Shown here: piece by piece, positions 44,109-54,310 of the stretch
Layout of the letters: each line of letters starts with the position of its first letter
Position numbering within the stretch: position 1 is the stretch's first letter
Origin: Hermetia illucens
Lineage: Eukaryota > Arthropoda > Insecta > Diptera > Stratiomyidae
DNA length: 64,000 bases
Assembly (NCBI RefSeq): GCF_905115235.1
Contig: NC_051852.1
Coordinates: 79,654,374-79,718,373 of the forward strand
Direction of reading: 5' to 3'
Made by a program: the position numbers and the translations under genes
Notes under the pieces: generated by a model
The model's input: the letters and a program-made list of their open reading frames with translations, nothing else
What the model was told of the DNA's origin: nothing
Database searches by the model: none

Positions 44109-46110
44109 ATTTAATTTAATTTAACGGACAACAAACAAAGAAAATTCCAATTAATTATTGTCCTCAGGAGGAGGAGAAAGCAAAAAACTTATCCTACGTT
44201 TAAAACTACTTAAAGTAGATAAGTTCAAAGGACCAAGCTGTTCTGCGTTGTAATTTCGGTAAAGCCTAGGAATGGGGGAATAAAAGTAGACTTTGAGCTC
44301 TGCGAAGGGCACGTTTAAAATGTCTGCGCTAGGTGTGTTATAAGACGCAGGACGGCAGGTGATCTCGTCAGCAGCAGAGCAGTCCATCAGACCCGAGGAA
44401 AGTTTAAAAAATGCACATAGATCCAGATAGGATCTACGCTGTTGTAGGAAGGGAAGGTTCAGAAAGCGGAGGTGAGACGGGTAGTCCGCACGGGGGAAGT
44501 TTTTCTTAAAGAAGAGGGAACGGGTGAATTTACGTTGCACATTTTCAAGGGCAAAACAATCATGGTTACGGGAGGGAGACCAGATCACAGAGCAATACTC
44601 GAGGGTATTCCTCACGAGGGAATTGAAGAGAGCTAAGGAGGGTTGGATGGAGTCAAATTCAGAAAAGGAGCGAAATATAAAACCTGACAATTCTACAGTT
44701 AGATTGATGACATCGAGGCAATAGGTGTCAAAGCGGAGCTTATTGTCGAAAGTGACTCCGAGATCTTGAGTAGAATTTAAGCAGGATAAAAAATGCCCGT
44801 TAAGAGAGTAAGAGGAAGAAGTGGGTGAGGATATTAGGGAGTAACACTTAGAGTGACACTTTCTGACTTTTAACGCTAGACCATTAGTCGAGCACCAACG
44901 AGCCAAAGTGTCCAGAATAGATTGAAGGGAAACACAGCCCATAGGCGACGATATAGCGGAAAACAGCTTAAGGTTGTCTGCATAGAGCAAACAGGAACAA
45001 GTAAGGAGGGGAGGAAGGAGGGGAAAGGTTGTTAATAAAAAATAAAAATAACAAGGGACCCAAAATAGATCCCTATGGGACGCCAGAAGAGGGGGCGAAG
45101 GAGCGGGAAGTACAGTCGTCAAAAGAAACGGGGCAGGCTCGGTTGGAAAGATAAGAGGCAAGCCATAAAACAAGTGGTATGGGAACGTTTAAAGACGGGA
45201 GTTTGGATAGAAGTATCTTGTGATTTACAGTGTCGAAGGTTTTAGCCAAGTCAGTGTAAATGGTATGCACTTCTTGCCGTGATTTTAGACATTTGGGGAC
45301 AAAGTTGGTAAAGTCAAGCAGGTTGGAGGTAGTGGACCTACGGTTAACGAAGCCAGCTCTTTCACTATGTATTGGCCAAAGATTTTGGAACAGGAGAGGA
45401 GGAAAATGAGACAGTAATTGTCGGCAAGCGTACGATCGCCACTTTTGTGGCCTGGATGAGGGCCTCTTTCCACAAGCCGGGAAAATGATTCTCTTCGAGG
45501 CTTTTGTTGAAAATAAGAGATAGGGGAAAGGAGATGGAGTTACCAGTTTTGAGCAAAAAGAGGTTTGGAAGACCATCGTAGCCAGGTCCAACATTGGCAT
45601 CAAGTTTGCCAATGAGGTACTCGACAAGGATAGGGGTAAGAAGGGGAATGGTAGCCGATGCGGGGCAGGTTACATCCACTATAGGGAGGGATTCGGAGGA
45701 AGGAGGGGGAACATAGACTGGCGAAAAGTAGCGGCAGAGTAAATCACAAGATAGTTAGGGGGAGTTAGCTGAGAAGCCAGAAAATTTGATGGACAGAGGG
45801 GATAACTGGGCAGGGCAGCGGGAGTTACGAATGTGGGACCGGAAAGGTTTGAGGTTTCCGTGCTTTAGTGAGTCTTCAACACTGGTCAAATATTCGTTCC
45901 TGGACTTACCTATTAAGGATTTGACCGATGAACGTAGAGATGTTGCAGGGAGTTCTCGACGGATTCTGCCACTAACCTACCACCGGCCACCATCACCAGG
46001 TAGGATCGTCCAAGCCTAAATGCTTGGCACTTAGTGCTAGTATTAGAGAAAATCTGGCATCTGTCGAGATTGTGACAACTCGGGAAACTGAAAAATATTA
46101 TATACATATA
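44101..46110 (-). mobile_element. CR1/Jockey-group LINE relic with repeat tail
   Basis: Minus strand. It starts in the post-endonuclease linker (about 46020-45680), then GKLDANVGPGYDGLPNLFLL, VHTIYTDLAKTFDTVNHKIL (motif A) and LLYADNLKLFS (usual YADD is YADN). A long C-terminal part follows, open to 44151 (340 codons), ending RRISFLLSPPPEDNN. No RNase H. The 3' end carries a pentanucleotide tail, TTAAATTAAATTAAATTAAA on the minus strand (plus 44101-44124), as CR1-type elements often do. Three or more breaks. Confidence 0.78.
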
Positions 46111-46850
46111 TCTCTTTTTAAAATCTACTGCTATAATATTATATATACGTTTTTTATGAATATATCAGCTTTCATACTACAAAATATATTTAAATAAAAA
46201 GATTGTTATTTAAATTTTCCAAGTGTTTGTAATTTTTGGCCAGGGACAAGACTAGAACAAAATCGCCTGAGAATCAACTTTATTAAGGACCACGAAACAA
46301 ATAGGTACTTGTATCTAATTTTGGTGTTGTTGAGGCTAAAATTAAAACTTTAAGATCCACTTATAATCAAGAATTCATTATCATTGCTGTATTCGCGGCG
46401 GTATTGCCTCCAAAAGTAAATTAAAAGAATCATTCACATACAATTTCGCGTTCAGGATGGCGGGATCCTTGGGAAACATTCTTGAAGCCCCACGTGCGGA
46501 TCTTCTAACTAACTATTTTCTCACCCACCTTTTGTTGCCATGTTTTTTTACGATTCAATTACTTCTGCCAATTCTTCACACAACACTTTAATATGATTTT
46601 CATCTAGTGCTCATTTTACAAGAAAATAAGGGACAAAATTATGCTGCTGGAAATTGGCAATAAGCCGTTACAAAGCAATTTTACCACTATCCTCTTCTCT
46701 TCTCGTCCTAGTGACTGACACGAATTACACTGTGTGAAGCCGCCTTAAAGTATAGTATATCAAAAATACAATGAAATTTAGAAAAACATTTGGATGGTCC
46801 CATGCGCTATACGGAGGGTTAAACTTAACTGAAAATTATCCTAAAACGAG
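46111..46850. other. intergenic, no feature seen
   Basis: AT-rich spacer between the LINE relic and the tRNA gene. Confidence 0.4.
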
Positions 46851-46857
46851 AAAAAAA
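46851..46857 (-). terminator. RNA polymerase III T-run terminator
   Basis: Seven As on the plus strand (a T-run on the minus strand) three bases after the tRNA 3' end, as required for Pol III termination. Confidence 0.85.
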
Positions 46858-46859
46858 GC

Positions 46860-46933
46860 TGGCCCATGGGGGGATCGAACCCACGACCTTCGCGTTATTA
46901 GCACGACGCTCTAACCAACTGAGCTAATGGGCC
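46860..46933 (-). tRNA. tRNA-Ile-AAT: tRNA-Ile (anticodon AAT)
   Basis: A 74-base cloverleaf read on the minus strand. The acceptor arm GGCCCAT pairs with ATGGGCC, with discriminator A. The D arm is GCTCAGTTGGTTAGAGC, which also holds the A box. The anticodon stem TCGTG/CGCGA carries loop CTAATAA (anticodon AAT, read as IAU after modification). The T arm GTGGGTTCGATCCCCCC contains the B box GGTTCGATCCC. No intron and no encoded CCA. It lies about 500 bases upstream of the RNF25-like gene on the opposite strand. Confidence 0.96.
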
Positions 46934-47434
46934 ATGAGCGTCTGTTTTCTTAACACAGCCCATTAACCCATTCTATTTTGTTGTTCCTAGAATTATGAAC
47001 TCATCAGCACATTAACGGGAAATCACTGGTATCCTCTTTTTCGCAAACTGTTGATTCATAAGTAATTTTATCGAATCACACTGGCTGGTGCAAACTGCAG
47101 CGACGAAATGAATCCGCTTACTTAGTAAAGGATGCACTGCATTGCCAACGCTGCCAGACCCAGGAATTTCAATCTTCTACGATTCGGAAACCTTCACAAA
47201 CTACTCCGAAAATTTGACAGTTGCCGTCCGCGGCTACTCTGTCCGTGTAGTAGTGGGACTTGTCTCTTGTCGCGAAATTGATTTTGATATTGCTACTGTC
47301 GCTGTCAAAGGTGTTCGAAGAGTGCAGGTTGCAATTTCCCACGGACTTGCTGCTAAAGTGGAGAAGGTTCTGACCAGAGAAGCCGTCGAATATTCGCTTC
47401 AGTCTTCGAGAAACGCCCAACCTCACCAAGGACG
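46934..47434. promoter_or_regulatory. presumed divergent promoter region and 5' UTR of the RNF25-like gene
   Basis: The GC content rises here compared with the flanking spacers. No TATA box or clear initiator was identified. Open frames on both strands (47142-47507 plus, 47169-47474 minus) have no motifs and end inside the gene, so I treat them as chance. Confidence 0.35.
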
Positions 47435-47442
47435 ATGGAGGC
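47435..47442 (+). CDS. RNF25: RNF25 exon 1 (start codon)
   Basis: ATGGAGGC then donor GTAAGT at 47443. Joined to the next exon it reads MEALFDEVES. The tiny coding part explains why a scan for open frames misses the start. Confidence 0.85.
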
Positions 47443-49006
47443 GTAAGTTGCACGAGTGTCCTTTCACTGCACATAACCTGCGTCGGGATTTGGGGAGCAC
47501 TGGCTGATTCCTTCTTGTTTTTTCAGACTGTTCGATGAGGTCGAGTCATTGGAGGCGATTTTAATGGACGACGTCAGGATTGCGAGGAACCCTGAAACGT
47601 GAGTGACAATAAATTAATTGATAGTTGCCAGCGTGCGATTAAAGCTCGTGAAAATTTCAGAGATATTCCCGAAATCATTGAGACGACAGTTTTCCCGACA
47701 GTTGGAGAGGACACGGAACGTCAGTATATATGCGTGACATTGCAGGTACTCCCATCAACCGGGTATCCGGACGTTAGCCCCACATTCAAACTACAAAAGC
47801 CTCGTGGGCTCGACGACGCTCGTCTGGCAGAAATAAAGGATGCGTGCACGAAGAAACTCTCAGAGTCTGTGGGGTTCCCCGTGGTTTTCGACTTGATTGA
47901 GGTGATCCGTGAACATCTGACTGGCAGCAACTTGCCGAGTGGGCAGTGCGTAGTGTGTTTGTACGGGTTCCAGGACGGCGACGAGTTTACCAAGACCGAG
48001 TGCTATCACTACCTGCACTCTTACTGTCTGGCCAGACACCTGGTTGCCTCGCGGCGAAATTACAACGAGGAGCAGGACAAGCTGCCTGCCTGGCAAAGGA
48101 AGCAATCAAAGCCGTTCGAGGTAGGTCGATCTGTGAAATATGCCCTCAGGCCGAAAAATCAATAATGAGGAATGCACGTCGCATTTTGGAAAATAGGTCA
48201 AGCAGGGTGCGGTTGATATGATGCAGTGCTCTTTGTGAAACTCGTGTGCTTCGCAGTTGGACCGGGATTGAAAATGGCTTTGATCCCGGCACCTTTCGTG
48301 TTCCTGATATTATTTGTTTGAAGCAAATCCCATTTTTCTTTTTTTTCGCAGCCAGTTTGTCCGGTTTGTCGGGAACCGATAAAGGATGATTATGATCACC
48401 TGCGAACGGCTATGCCTCCCACAGAACTCGAAATGGCTCCTGAATTCCATCTGACCGAGGAACTGCGACATTTGCAAACGAGAATGACAAGCCTGTTCTT
48501 ACACCAAAAGAGTCGTGGGGGAATTATAGACGCGGGCGCCGAAGAAAACAACGTTATATCCCTCGCGCCAGAGGAACAGTTGAGTGAAGAACAGAAGAAC
48601 TCGGAGGACGCAGTGGACAGTACAAGTCGCAGTGATATCCCAGCAGAACCGCATTTCGTCACGCCAGTGGTAAGCGCCGCTTTTATCATCTTTCCAAAGA
48701 TTTGTCTAAGATATGAAACCCTCTCTTGAGCAGCAGCCAAATGCACAAACACAACGCCAGCAAGTCAGTCGCTCAAACCATCACCGCGGCGGAAGCAGTC
48801 GGAACCACAGCCATCCTTCGCCAGCCGCCAGCACTCAACGTTACACCAACGAATCGACGAACAACAATTACTCACACCACAACCGGCGTCACTACAATCG
48901 TGGGCGACGGCACCACAACCATGGTCACCACCATCATTATCAGCAACAATCACAGCAGCAAGCACCAGCCAACGACCAGACTTCGTGCAGCCCGAGCACG
49001 AGATGA
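47435..49006 (+). CDS. RNF25: RNF25-type E3 ubiquitin ligase (RWD-RING), complete
   Basis: E3 ubiquitin ligase; in animals RNF25 binds UBE2 enzymes and acts in NF-kB signalling and stalled-ribosome responses. Exons are 47435-47442, 47527-47598, 47661-48120, 48352-48669 and 48731-49006, all GT-AG and phase-matched, about 377 residues. The ATG at 47435 has A at -3 and G at +4. The RWD domain begins MEALFDEVESLEAILMDDV and includes RQYICVTLQVLPSTGYPD and LQKPRGLDD. The RING follows: GQCVVCLYGF, ECYHYLHSYCLARH and VCPVCREPI. The motif RGGIIDAGAEEN matches the vertebrate protein after the RING. The tail is rich in Gln, Asn, His and Arg. Expected location is cytosolic or nuclear. Confidence 0.95.
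47527..47598 (+). CDS. RNF25: RNF25 exon 2
   Basis: Acceptor TTTTTTCAG ends at 47526 and donor GTGAGT starts at 47599. Encodes LFDEVESLEAILMDDVRIAR then NPE, the first helix and strand of the RWD fold. Confidence 0.9.
47661..48120 (+). CDS. RNF25: RNF25 exon 3: rest of RWD and first RING half
   Basis: Acceptor AAAATTTCAG ends at 47660 and donor GTAGGT starts at 48121. Holds the RWD core and the first zinc ligands (CVVC, CYHYLHSYC). It ends after a charged linker, QRKQSKPFE. Confidence 0.93.
48352..48669 (+). CDS. RNF25: RNF25 exon 4: second RING half
   Basis: Acceptor TTTTTTTCGCAG ends at 48351 and donor GTAAGC starts at 48670. Completes the RING with CPVCREPI. The RGGIID element and an acidic, Ser-rich stretch follow. 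106 codons, phase 0. Confidence 0.93.
48731..49006 (+). CDS. RNF25: RNF25 exon 5: low-complexity tail
   Basis: The acceptor is a tandem AG: the exon can start at 48731 or 48734 (GAG|CAG|CAG), differing by one glutamine. Encodes QQPNAQTQRQQVSRSNHHRG, then a His/Asn/Arg-rich stretch (HHNHGHHHHYQQQ) ending SCSPSTR and TGA at 49004. Confidence 0.82.
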   Translation, partial: QQPNAQTQRQQVSRSNHHRGGSSRNHSHPSPAASTQRYTNESTNNNYSHHNRRHYNRGRRHHNHGHHHHYQQQSQQQAPANDQTSCSPSTR

Positions 49007-50439
49007 CAATGGCGTTCGGCTGCCAACAACGCTATCGGAATGAAAACGCCGATTTCTTGCTTATGATTTATCGTGTCGCGGTCGCCATCGTCGTCGGGAA
49101 ATTCACGCTCGTTCGAAGCAAATAGTCTAGTCCTAATCGAACTTCTAAGTCGGTGGCTCAGGTTCACCGCTTTCAATTATTAATTCTCCCAGATAGCCAG
49201 CAACAAGTGCGTCCATGTTTTCCAGTTACATTGGGTTGAGTTGCAGGATTTTCCCACAAGAGGATGACCATTTAAATTTCCAATTTCAACTATGGTTCTT
49301 CGTGTCTGATTACCCAAATTCCCGTCCTCCGAATGCAACCTCCCAATATTTGTCTTCAACCCAATCCCTCTACGTGAAATTCTCCAGCCAATTACGTTAC
49401 CTCCCCAATTAGCATTCTACCAACTGGCAAGGACCACACCGGAAAAACTCGATTAGATAGCTTTACAAATTTTTCAATTCATCATGAACCCACTCAAAGA
49501 CCTTGTTGTGCATCTCCTACGTAACGAGCGAGGTAAAGTTACGAATTAGACAAAGGACGGCAAAACGGAGACGATCTTTAAAATTGCGCCGCTTTCCTAT
49601 TACTTCGGCAAACCGACTATCCTCAAATGACTTCTTAGTAAAACTTTGCATACAAAATAATTATTTCCATGACTCCGATGGGACCCCCTGATCTCGAATG
49701 GTTTAGAAGACACTTTCTTGATCCGCCCATGTTTTTCAGAAGATCTTTCTTTAGTTTTCACTTGGACTTTTCTTTTAAGTGATGTTTTTGCTGTGGCAGG
49801 GAATGTGGGAGCGGGAGCGGCTGCAGAGTGCAATCTAGAAACACCCGTGATGGAAGTACACTTGATCGATTCGATTGGAATTAAGAGTTTTGAATCATTC
49901 AGAACGTAGGCACATATATAATATGAAATACTCAAGAAGTAAAGACTTCATAGTGGATGTATTTATGAATTTAAGCATAGCGTGAGACTGTTGGTGTGTT
50001 TAGAGTAAGGAGATACTTTAATGCATTCCTAGTCGATTTTATTTTAACAATAGATATATCGAATATATTTATGTACTCTTCCTTTTGTTTGTGACTTTGT
50101 TCAACTCCAGCCCATGAATAGCTGGACATTAGTTGTAACGACTATATTTTATTAACAACTTAAGGAATTTAGTATTTGATGATAAAAAGAGAAATTCGAT
50201 TCAAATTTAATAAAAAACTGGAAATTACCTTAACGTGTGAACTTTTCATTCCAATGTTCGTTTAGAGGGAGGGTGGAAGAGCTCTACATACTGACTGGCA
50301 AAACTCAGTGTTGGTCTGCTTAATGATCCTTTATTTGAGGGCCTTTAGCTCATAACACCGCCATAGACGATCCCTGGACTCTTCGCGAAATGAGGAGAGA
50401 AGAGTCACTACCGTCTGAGTAGTCATGTAAAACTTTGGC
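49007..50439. other. RNF25 3' UTR and spacer
   Basis: Probable 3' UTR in the first part; an AATAAA lies near 50208. A 111-codon open frame on the minus strand (49600-49935) encodes basic, Lys/Ser-rich text with no recognised motif and is not called. Confidence 0.4.
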
Positions 50440-52250
50440 ATCTCAGGGAGTAGGTGAGGCCAACTTCACAACGCAACGGAGAGAGGTTTGCAGCTTTCTG
50501 TAGAATCCGTCGTCTCAAAATGAGAGGACGAAGAGGGACAAGAGGCAACAACAGGCAGCGTCATCAGAAAAACATCTACTTAAAATTAAGGCGGACACGA
50601 AGGACGGAGCACCAAAAGAAAAGGTGGGGAGATGAAGGAGGACTAGACCGCCAGCTCTGCTTATTAAGCCGACGGAAGGCAAGACTTTTGCGGAAGTCCT
50701 CAGTAAAATCCCTTGCAAAATCAAACCCGAAGATAGCGGAGCAGAAGTCTCTTCAATTGGTAAAATGAAGGGTGGCGGAGCCCTGGTCGAACTAGGCCCG
50801 AGTACAACAAATAAAGTTACGTTATGTGAATCACTCAAGAGGTTTCTGGGAGAGAAAGCTTTGGTTTCTAGCCTGGAACCCACGTGCTCTCTGAAAATCC
50901 GAGATCTTGACTGCCTCACAGAAAAGCACGAGGTAGAAGAGGCCATCAAACGTGAATGTCCGGATTGGTATCACTTCTCCGAACTCCCGAGACCAAAAAC
51001 TCGCTGTGGTGGAAGTTGCGGAGCAATACGCGAAGAAGCTTCTAAATTGCGGAAAAAAATTAGTTGGGTAGTGTGTAGGATACGAATCCGGGCCTTTAAG
51101 GTTCTTGCCCAAGGTCGAGGGTTTTCAATGTCTATCGTACGTCGAATGAAACGATGCCGGGCTTTCGACGCAGGCTTCATGTTTTGGAGGATGCTATCTT
51201 AAGCATGGATAGGCGGATCCTGGTCGGGGGTGACTTCAACGGCAGGGCTTTTGAATGGGTTCAGACTCCAGAGGGAATTCCCGAAATGGCGACAAGAACA
51301 GGACTGTATCGGATCCACCCTAACGTTCCGGCGCCCAGGCTGCCAGGGAAGCATTCCAGATGTAATCTTCGCGCCGGACTCACTGGTGTCGCTGGTGGAC
51401 GGGTGGCGACGGGGGAAGACTTTCTCGACAAGCGACTATCAATATATTGCCTTCGAAGTGATGGGCAAAACTCTCGATGTGCGCCACCCTGGTGCATTGA
51501 ACGTTGCCACGGTGAACACCGGGAAGTTTGTCGAAACTCTTGGAACAGTTGGGGTCGCGCTGAAGTGTATTCCTTGGAGTGGTGGCGCTGCAGTTGACAC
51601 TGTCATAAATTCAGTTATGAACCTGGTAGCATTGAGACGGTGTATTGATGGACGTGGAAATCGCAGAGCTCCGCAAAGAGTATCACAGACTAAGTCACTT
51701 AGCACAACGAATAAACAACCGGGAGGAAGCATGTACCATAATGACACACTTCGAAGGTGTTGCCCGAAAGGTCGAGCTTAGACTTGATAACTAGCTTCAA
51801 CGCTTTAAAAATGCCATAGCATGGATAGCATCAATTCAGCGATGGTAAAGAAGGGTATAGAGCACTTAGAGCAGCTTCTAAGAAATTTTTTGAGGATGTC
51901 TTAATCTAGCAGAAGGCTAAAGTACTTTTCATACCTAAGGTTGGGAAAGATGACTATTCAAATCCAAAGAACTTCAAGCAAATCAGCTTAACGTCATTTT
52001 CGCTAAAATGTCTGGAAGCTGGTTGAGCGTCACATCCGCGAGAAGGGACTAAGGTCGCACTCACTATATGAAAGTCAACACGCTTACCAACGTGGAAAGT
52101 CCTATGAGTCTCCTATTCACTCTTTGTTTTCAAAGATAGAGGATGCAACTCTAAAAGGCAAGTCCGCGATAGGGGTGTTCATGAACATTGAAGAGGCGTT
52201 TGACTGTGCGCCTTCCAAGGACTCAGTGACGCCGCCAGAAATTATGGTGT
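50440..52250 (+). mobile_element. LOA/I-like LINE relic d (ORF1 to RT start)
   Basis: An ORF1 tail at 50765-51100 reads GGGALVELGPSTTNKVTLCE, then EKALVSSLEPTCSLKIRDLD, characteristic of the clade. The endonuclease follows: RRILVGGDFNGRAFEW, then in another frame RRPGCQGSIPDVIFAPDSLV and YQYIAFEV. The linker is deleted. The RT start at 51990-52240 reads LVERHIREKGLRSHSL and GVFMNIEEAFDCAP, close to relic c. It breaks off where the mariner relic begins. Several frame breaks. Confidence 0.8.
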
Positions 52251-53462
52251 TGACAAAAGTAGAACGCCCAGTATCTGTCCAAACTCAGCAAACGCAGCTC
52301 TTCTACCTTCGCTCTGATGTGTCCCCCCTTCAGATATTCCATTATTTTCTGGAAGGCTTCTTTGCAAGCCCGCAACGCTGCTCAGTCTTTTTGATCTTTG
52401 AACCAAATACCACCGCTTACAGATTGTTATCTTTGGTGCGAGCGGTTTGCCTGGTGGCAGTAGTTAAGGTTGATTTGTATCAACCGATTGCGATTTGCGT
52501 TAAGGGCTCTCCTATACTACGAACACCAATGGCCACGCCCTTTTCCTTTTACACAGTGTGCAATCAGTCAACTCGACAGCTCTTGCTGATTTGGCCCTCA
52601 GCTCTGCAAGTCCTGCATTGTTTTGTTTGCACTGATACATAATCTCACGATGTGGAAGAAGGCAAGACACTGTCAACAGTTTCAGTCCTATCTCCACTGG
52701 TAGGTTGATAATGGTGGGTTGTGTCTGACTGTAGGTTTTGTCGCTGACTATGCTTTTTGTTTTAAGGACTCGCCAATTTGGCGCAAGTCGGTTGTCGTAC
52801 GTGATCCACTTTTCATCACCAGTCACCATCCGCTTCGAAAATGGGTCGAATTCGTTCCGTTTCAGCAGTGCATCGCAGGCGTTCCAAGAGATCTGTCCAA
52901 GAGATTTTTTCCGTCAACTCGTGTGGCACCCAATCATCCAGCTTTTTTTGGAATCCAATCTTCTGCAAATGGTTGCAAACAGTTTTATGGTCTATACCTA
53001 GTTCCTGGCCAATCGAGCGAGTGCTCACATGCCGGTCTACTTGGATGATTTCGACGATTTTATCGGTTTCTACGACAATTGGGCCTACCAGTTGGGGGTG
53101 CATTTTCGATATCCACTATACCAGAACGAAATCGATCGAACCCACGCTGTGCTGTGGGAATTGTTAGAGTATCGGGTTGATTAACTTCACAAATTTTCTC
53201 GGCCGCCTTCGTTGCATTTTTACCTCTCAGGTAGTAAAAACGTAAAATATGACAAATTTCTTACTTGGTGGACTCCATCTTTGACGCGCTATAACTTGAG
53301 ACTGAAACGTACGATCACAACACTGTCAAAGAGATACTTGTAGTGCAGATTGTCGTCTTCAAATCGCCGTATGGCCTAATGCAATAAGTATAACACAAGA
53401 TATGTTTAAGTGTCGCCATCTATTGATAAAATACGACATTTCGTTTTCCCCAACCCAATTGC
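52251..53462 (-). mobile_element. mariner-type DNA transposon relic (minus strand)
   Basis: Minus strand from a mariner-like end at 53427-53462 (GGGTTGGGGAAAACGAAATG). The N-terminal HTH region (MEST, then a GKNATKAAEKICEV-like stretch) is followed by VDRHVSTRSIGQELGIDHKT, KLDDWVPHEL and VTGDEKWITYDNR (first catalytic D). The rest is degraded and the far inverted end is not found, so it is truncated or rearranged next to LINE relic d. Confidence 0.75.
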
Positions 53463-53884
53463 ACCTTACATAAGAAACGTGAAGTGCAATAGATTACACC
53501 CTTAGAACTTTTGAGGAGCACATATCATAAAAGGCAAACACTGTATTGATCTCGGTTGCTTGCTTACATCCTACATTTGGTCAGCAATATGCACACATCA
53601 ATCAGCAGCCGAACGCTTAATTAAAGCAAAGAATCTGCATCCACATATTCACTTGCACCCGAAATAATTTTTCTAGCCGAAAACCAACCGAAAACCAGGG
53701 CCGAGCCAACCCAAAGAAGCCAAGAGAACAAGCAACCACAAAAAAAAATAGATTCACAAGATTCTTGCTCGGCATTGATATCAGCTCGACTCTCGAAAAC
53801 TGCCGTCGCCACTTGCGCTACGAAGGGCGATGTTGCTTTGTAATTTGACATTACATTACAAAATATTACTTTTAGAGAAGCAGT
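53463..53884. other. no feature seen
   Basis: Mixed composition with an A-run near 53730-53750. No ORF with a motif on either strand. Confidence 0.35.
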
Positions 53885-54045
53885 ATCATCATCACTTTTG
53901 TAAGGCGACGATGTTAGATGTAACGCGTAATGCGCTGATGTTAGATGATGCGGTAATACGCCGTTAGATGATGTGGTAATGCAAGGTAATGCGCTAATAT
54001 TAGATGATACAGTAACGCGAAGATGCTAGGTGATGTTGTACTGTT
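53885..54045 (+). repeat. degenerate minisatellite
   Basis: About five imperfect units built on TGATGTTAGATGATGCGGTA with variable GCG/ACG joins (GATGTTAGATG, GATGTTAGATGATG, CGTTAGATGATG, AATATTAGATGATA, GATGCTAGGTGATG). Unit spacing is uneven, roughly 22-40 bases. Confidence 0.7.
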
Positions 54046-54134
54046 TGTTGATGTTCCAGTCGCGATCGTTGATAGTAATATGATATTACACTTCAAGGTG
54101 ATATCAGTTTTGTACATACATCGCCTACCCATTT

Positions 54135-54310
54135 CTAGTGTGAATCCTTCAATGATTAACAAAGTTATTGTAGGTCAAATTTGCCTCTTTCGTGTCAAAT
54201 TACCACTCCATAAGAAATAAAATGTCAGTAAATCATGTACCCAAACATGCACAAAAAAACACCAAAATCTTTCATGCCTGAAGTGCCGAACTTCCGGTTT
54301 CCGACTTGTT
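54135..54310 (+). repeat. GTCT-type interspersed repeat, right-end fragment
   Basis: Diverged body (GATTAACAAAGTTATTGTAG) and the end GAACTTCCGGTTTCCGACTT. The left two-thirds is missing. Confidence 0.65.

Noticed and set aside
49600-49935. Lys/Ser-rich open frame on the minus strand after RNF25
   Set aside because: No domain, no splice support and it lies in the likely RNF25 3' UTR.
53600-53860. Possible solo LTR or promoter-like block
   Set aside because: No matching partner, no terminal dinucleotides and no target duplication.
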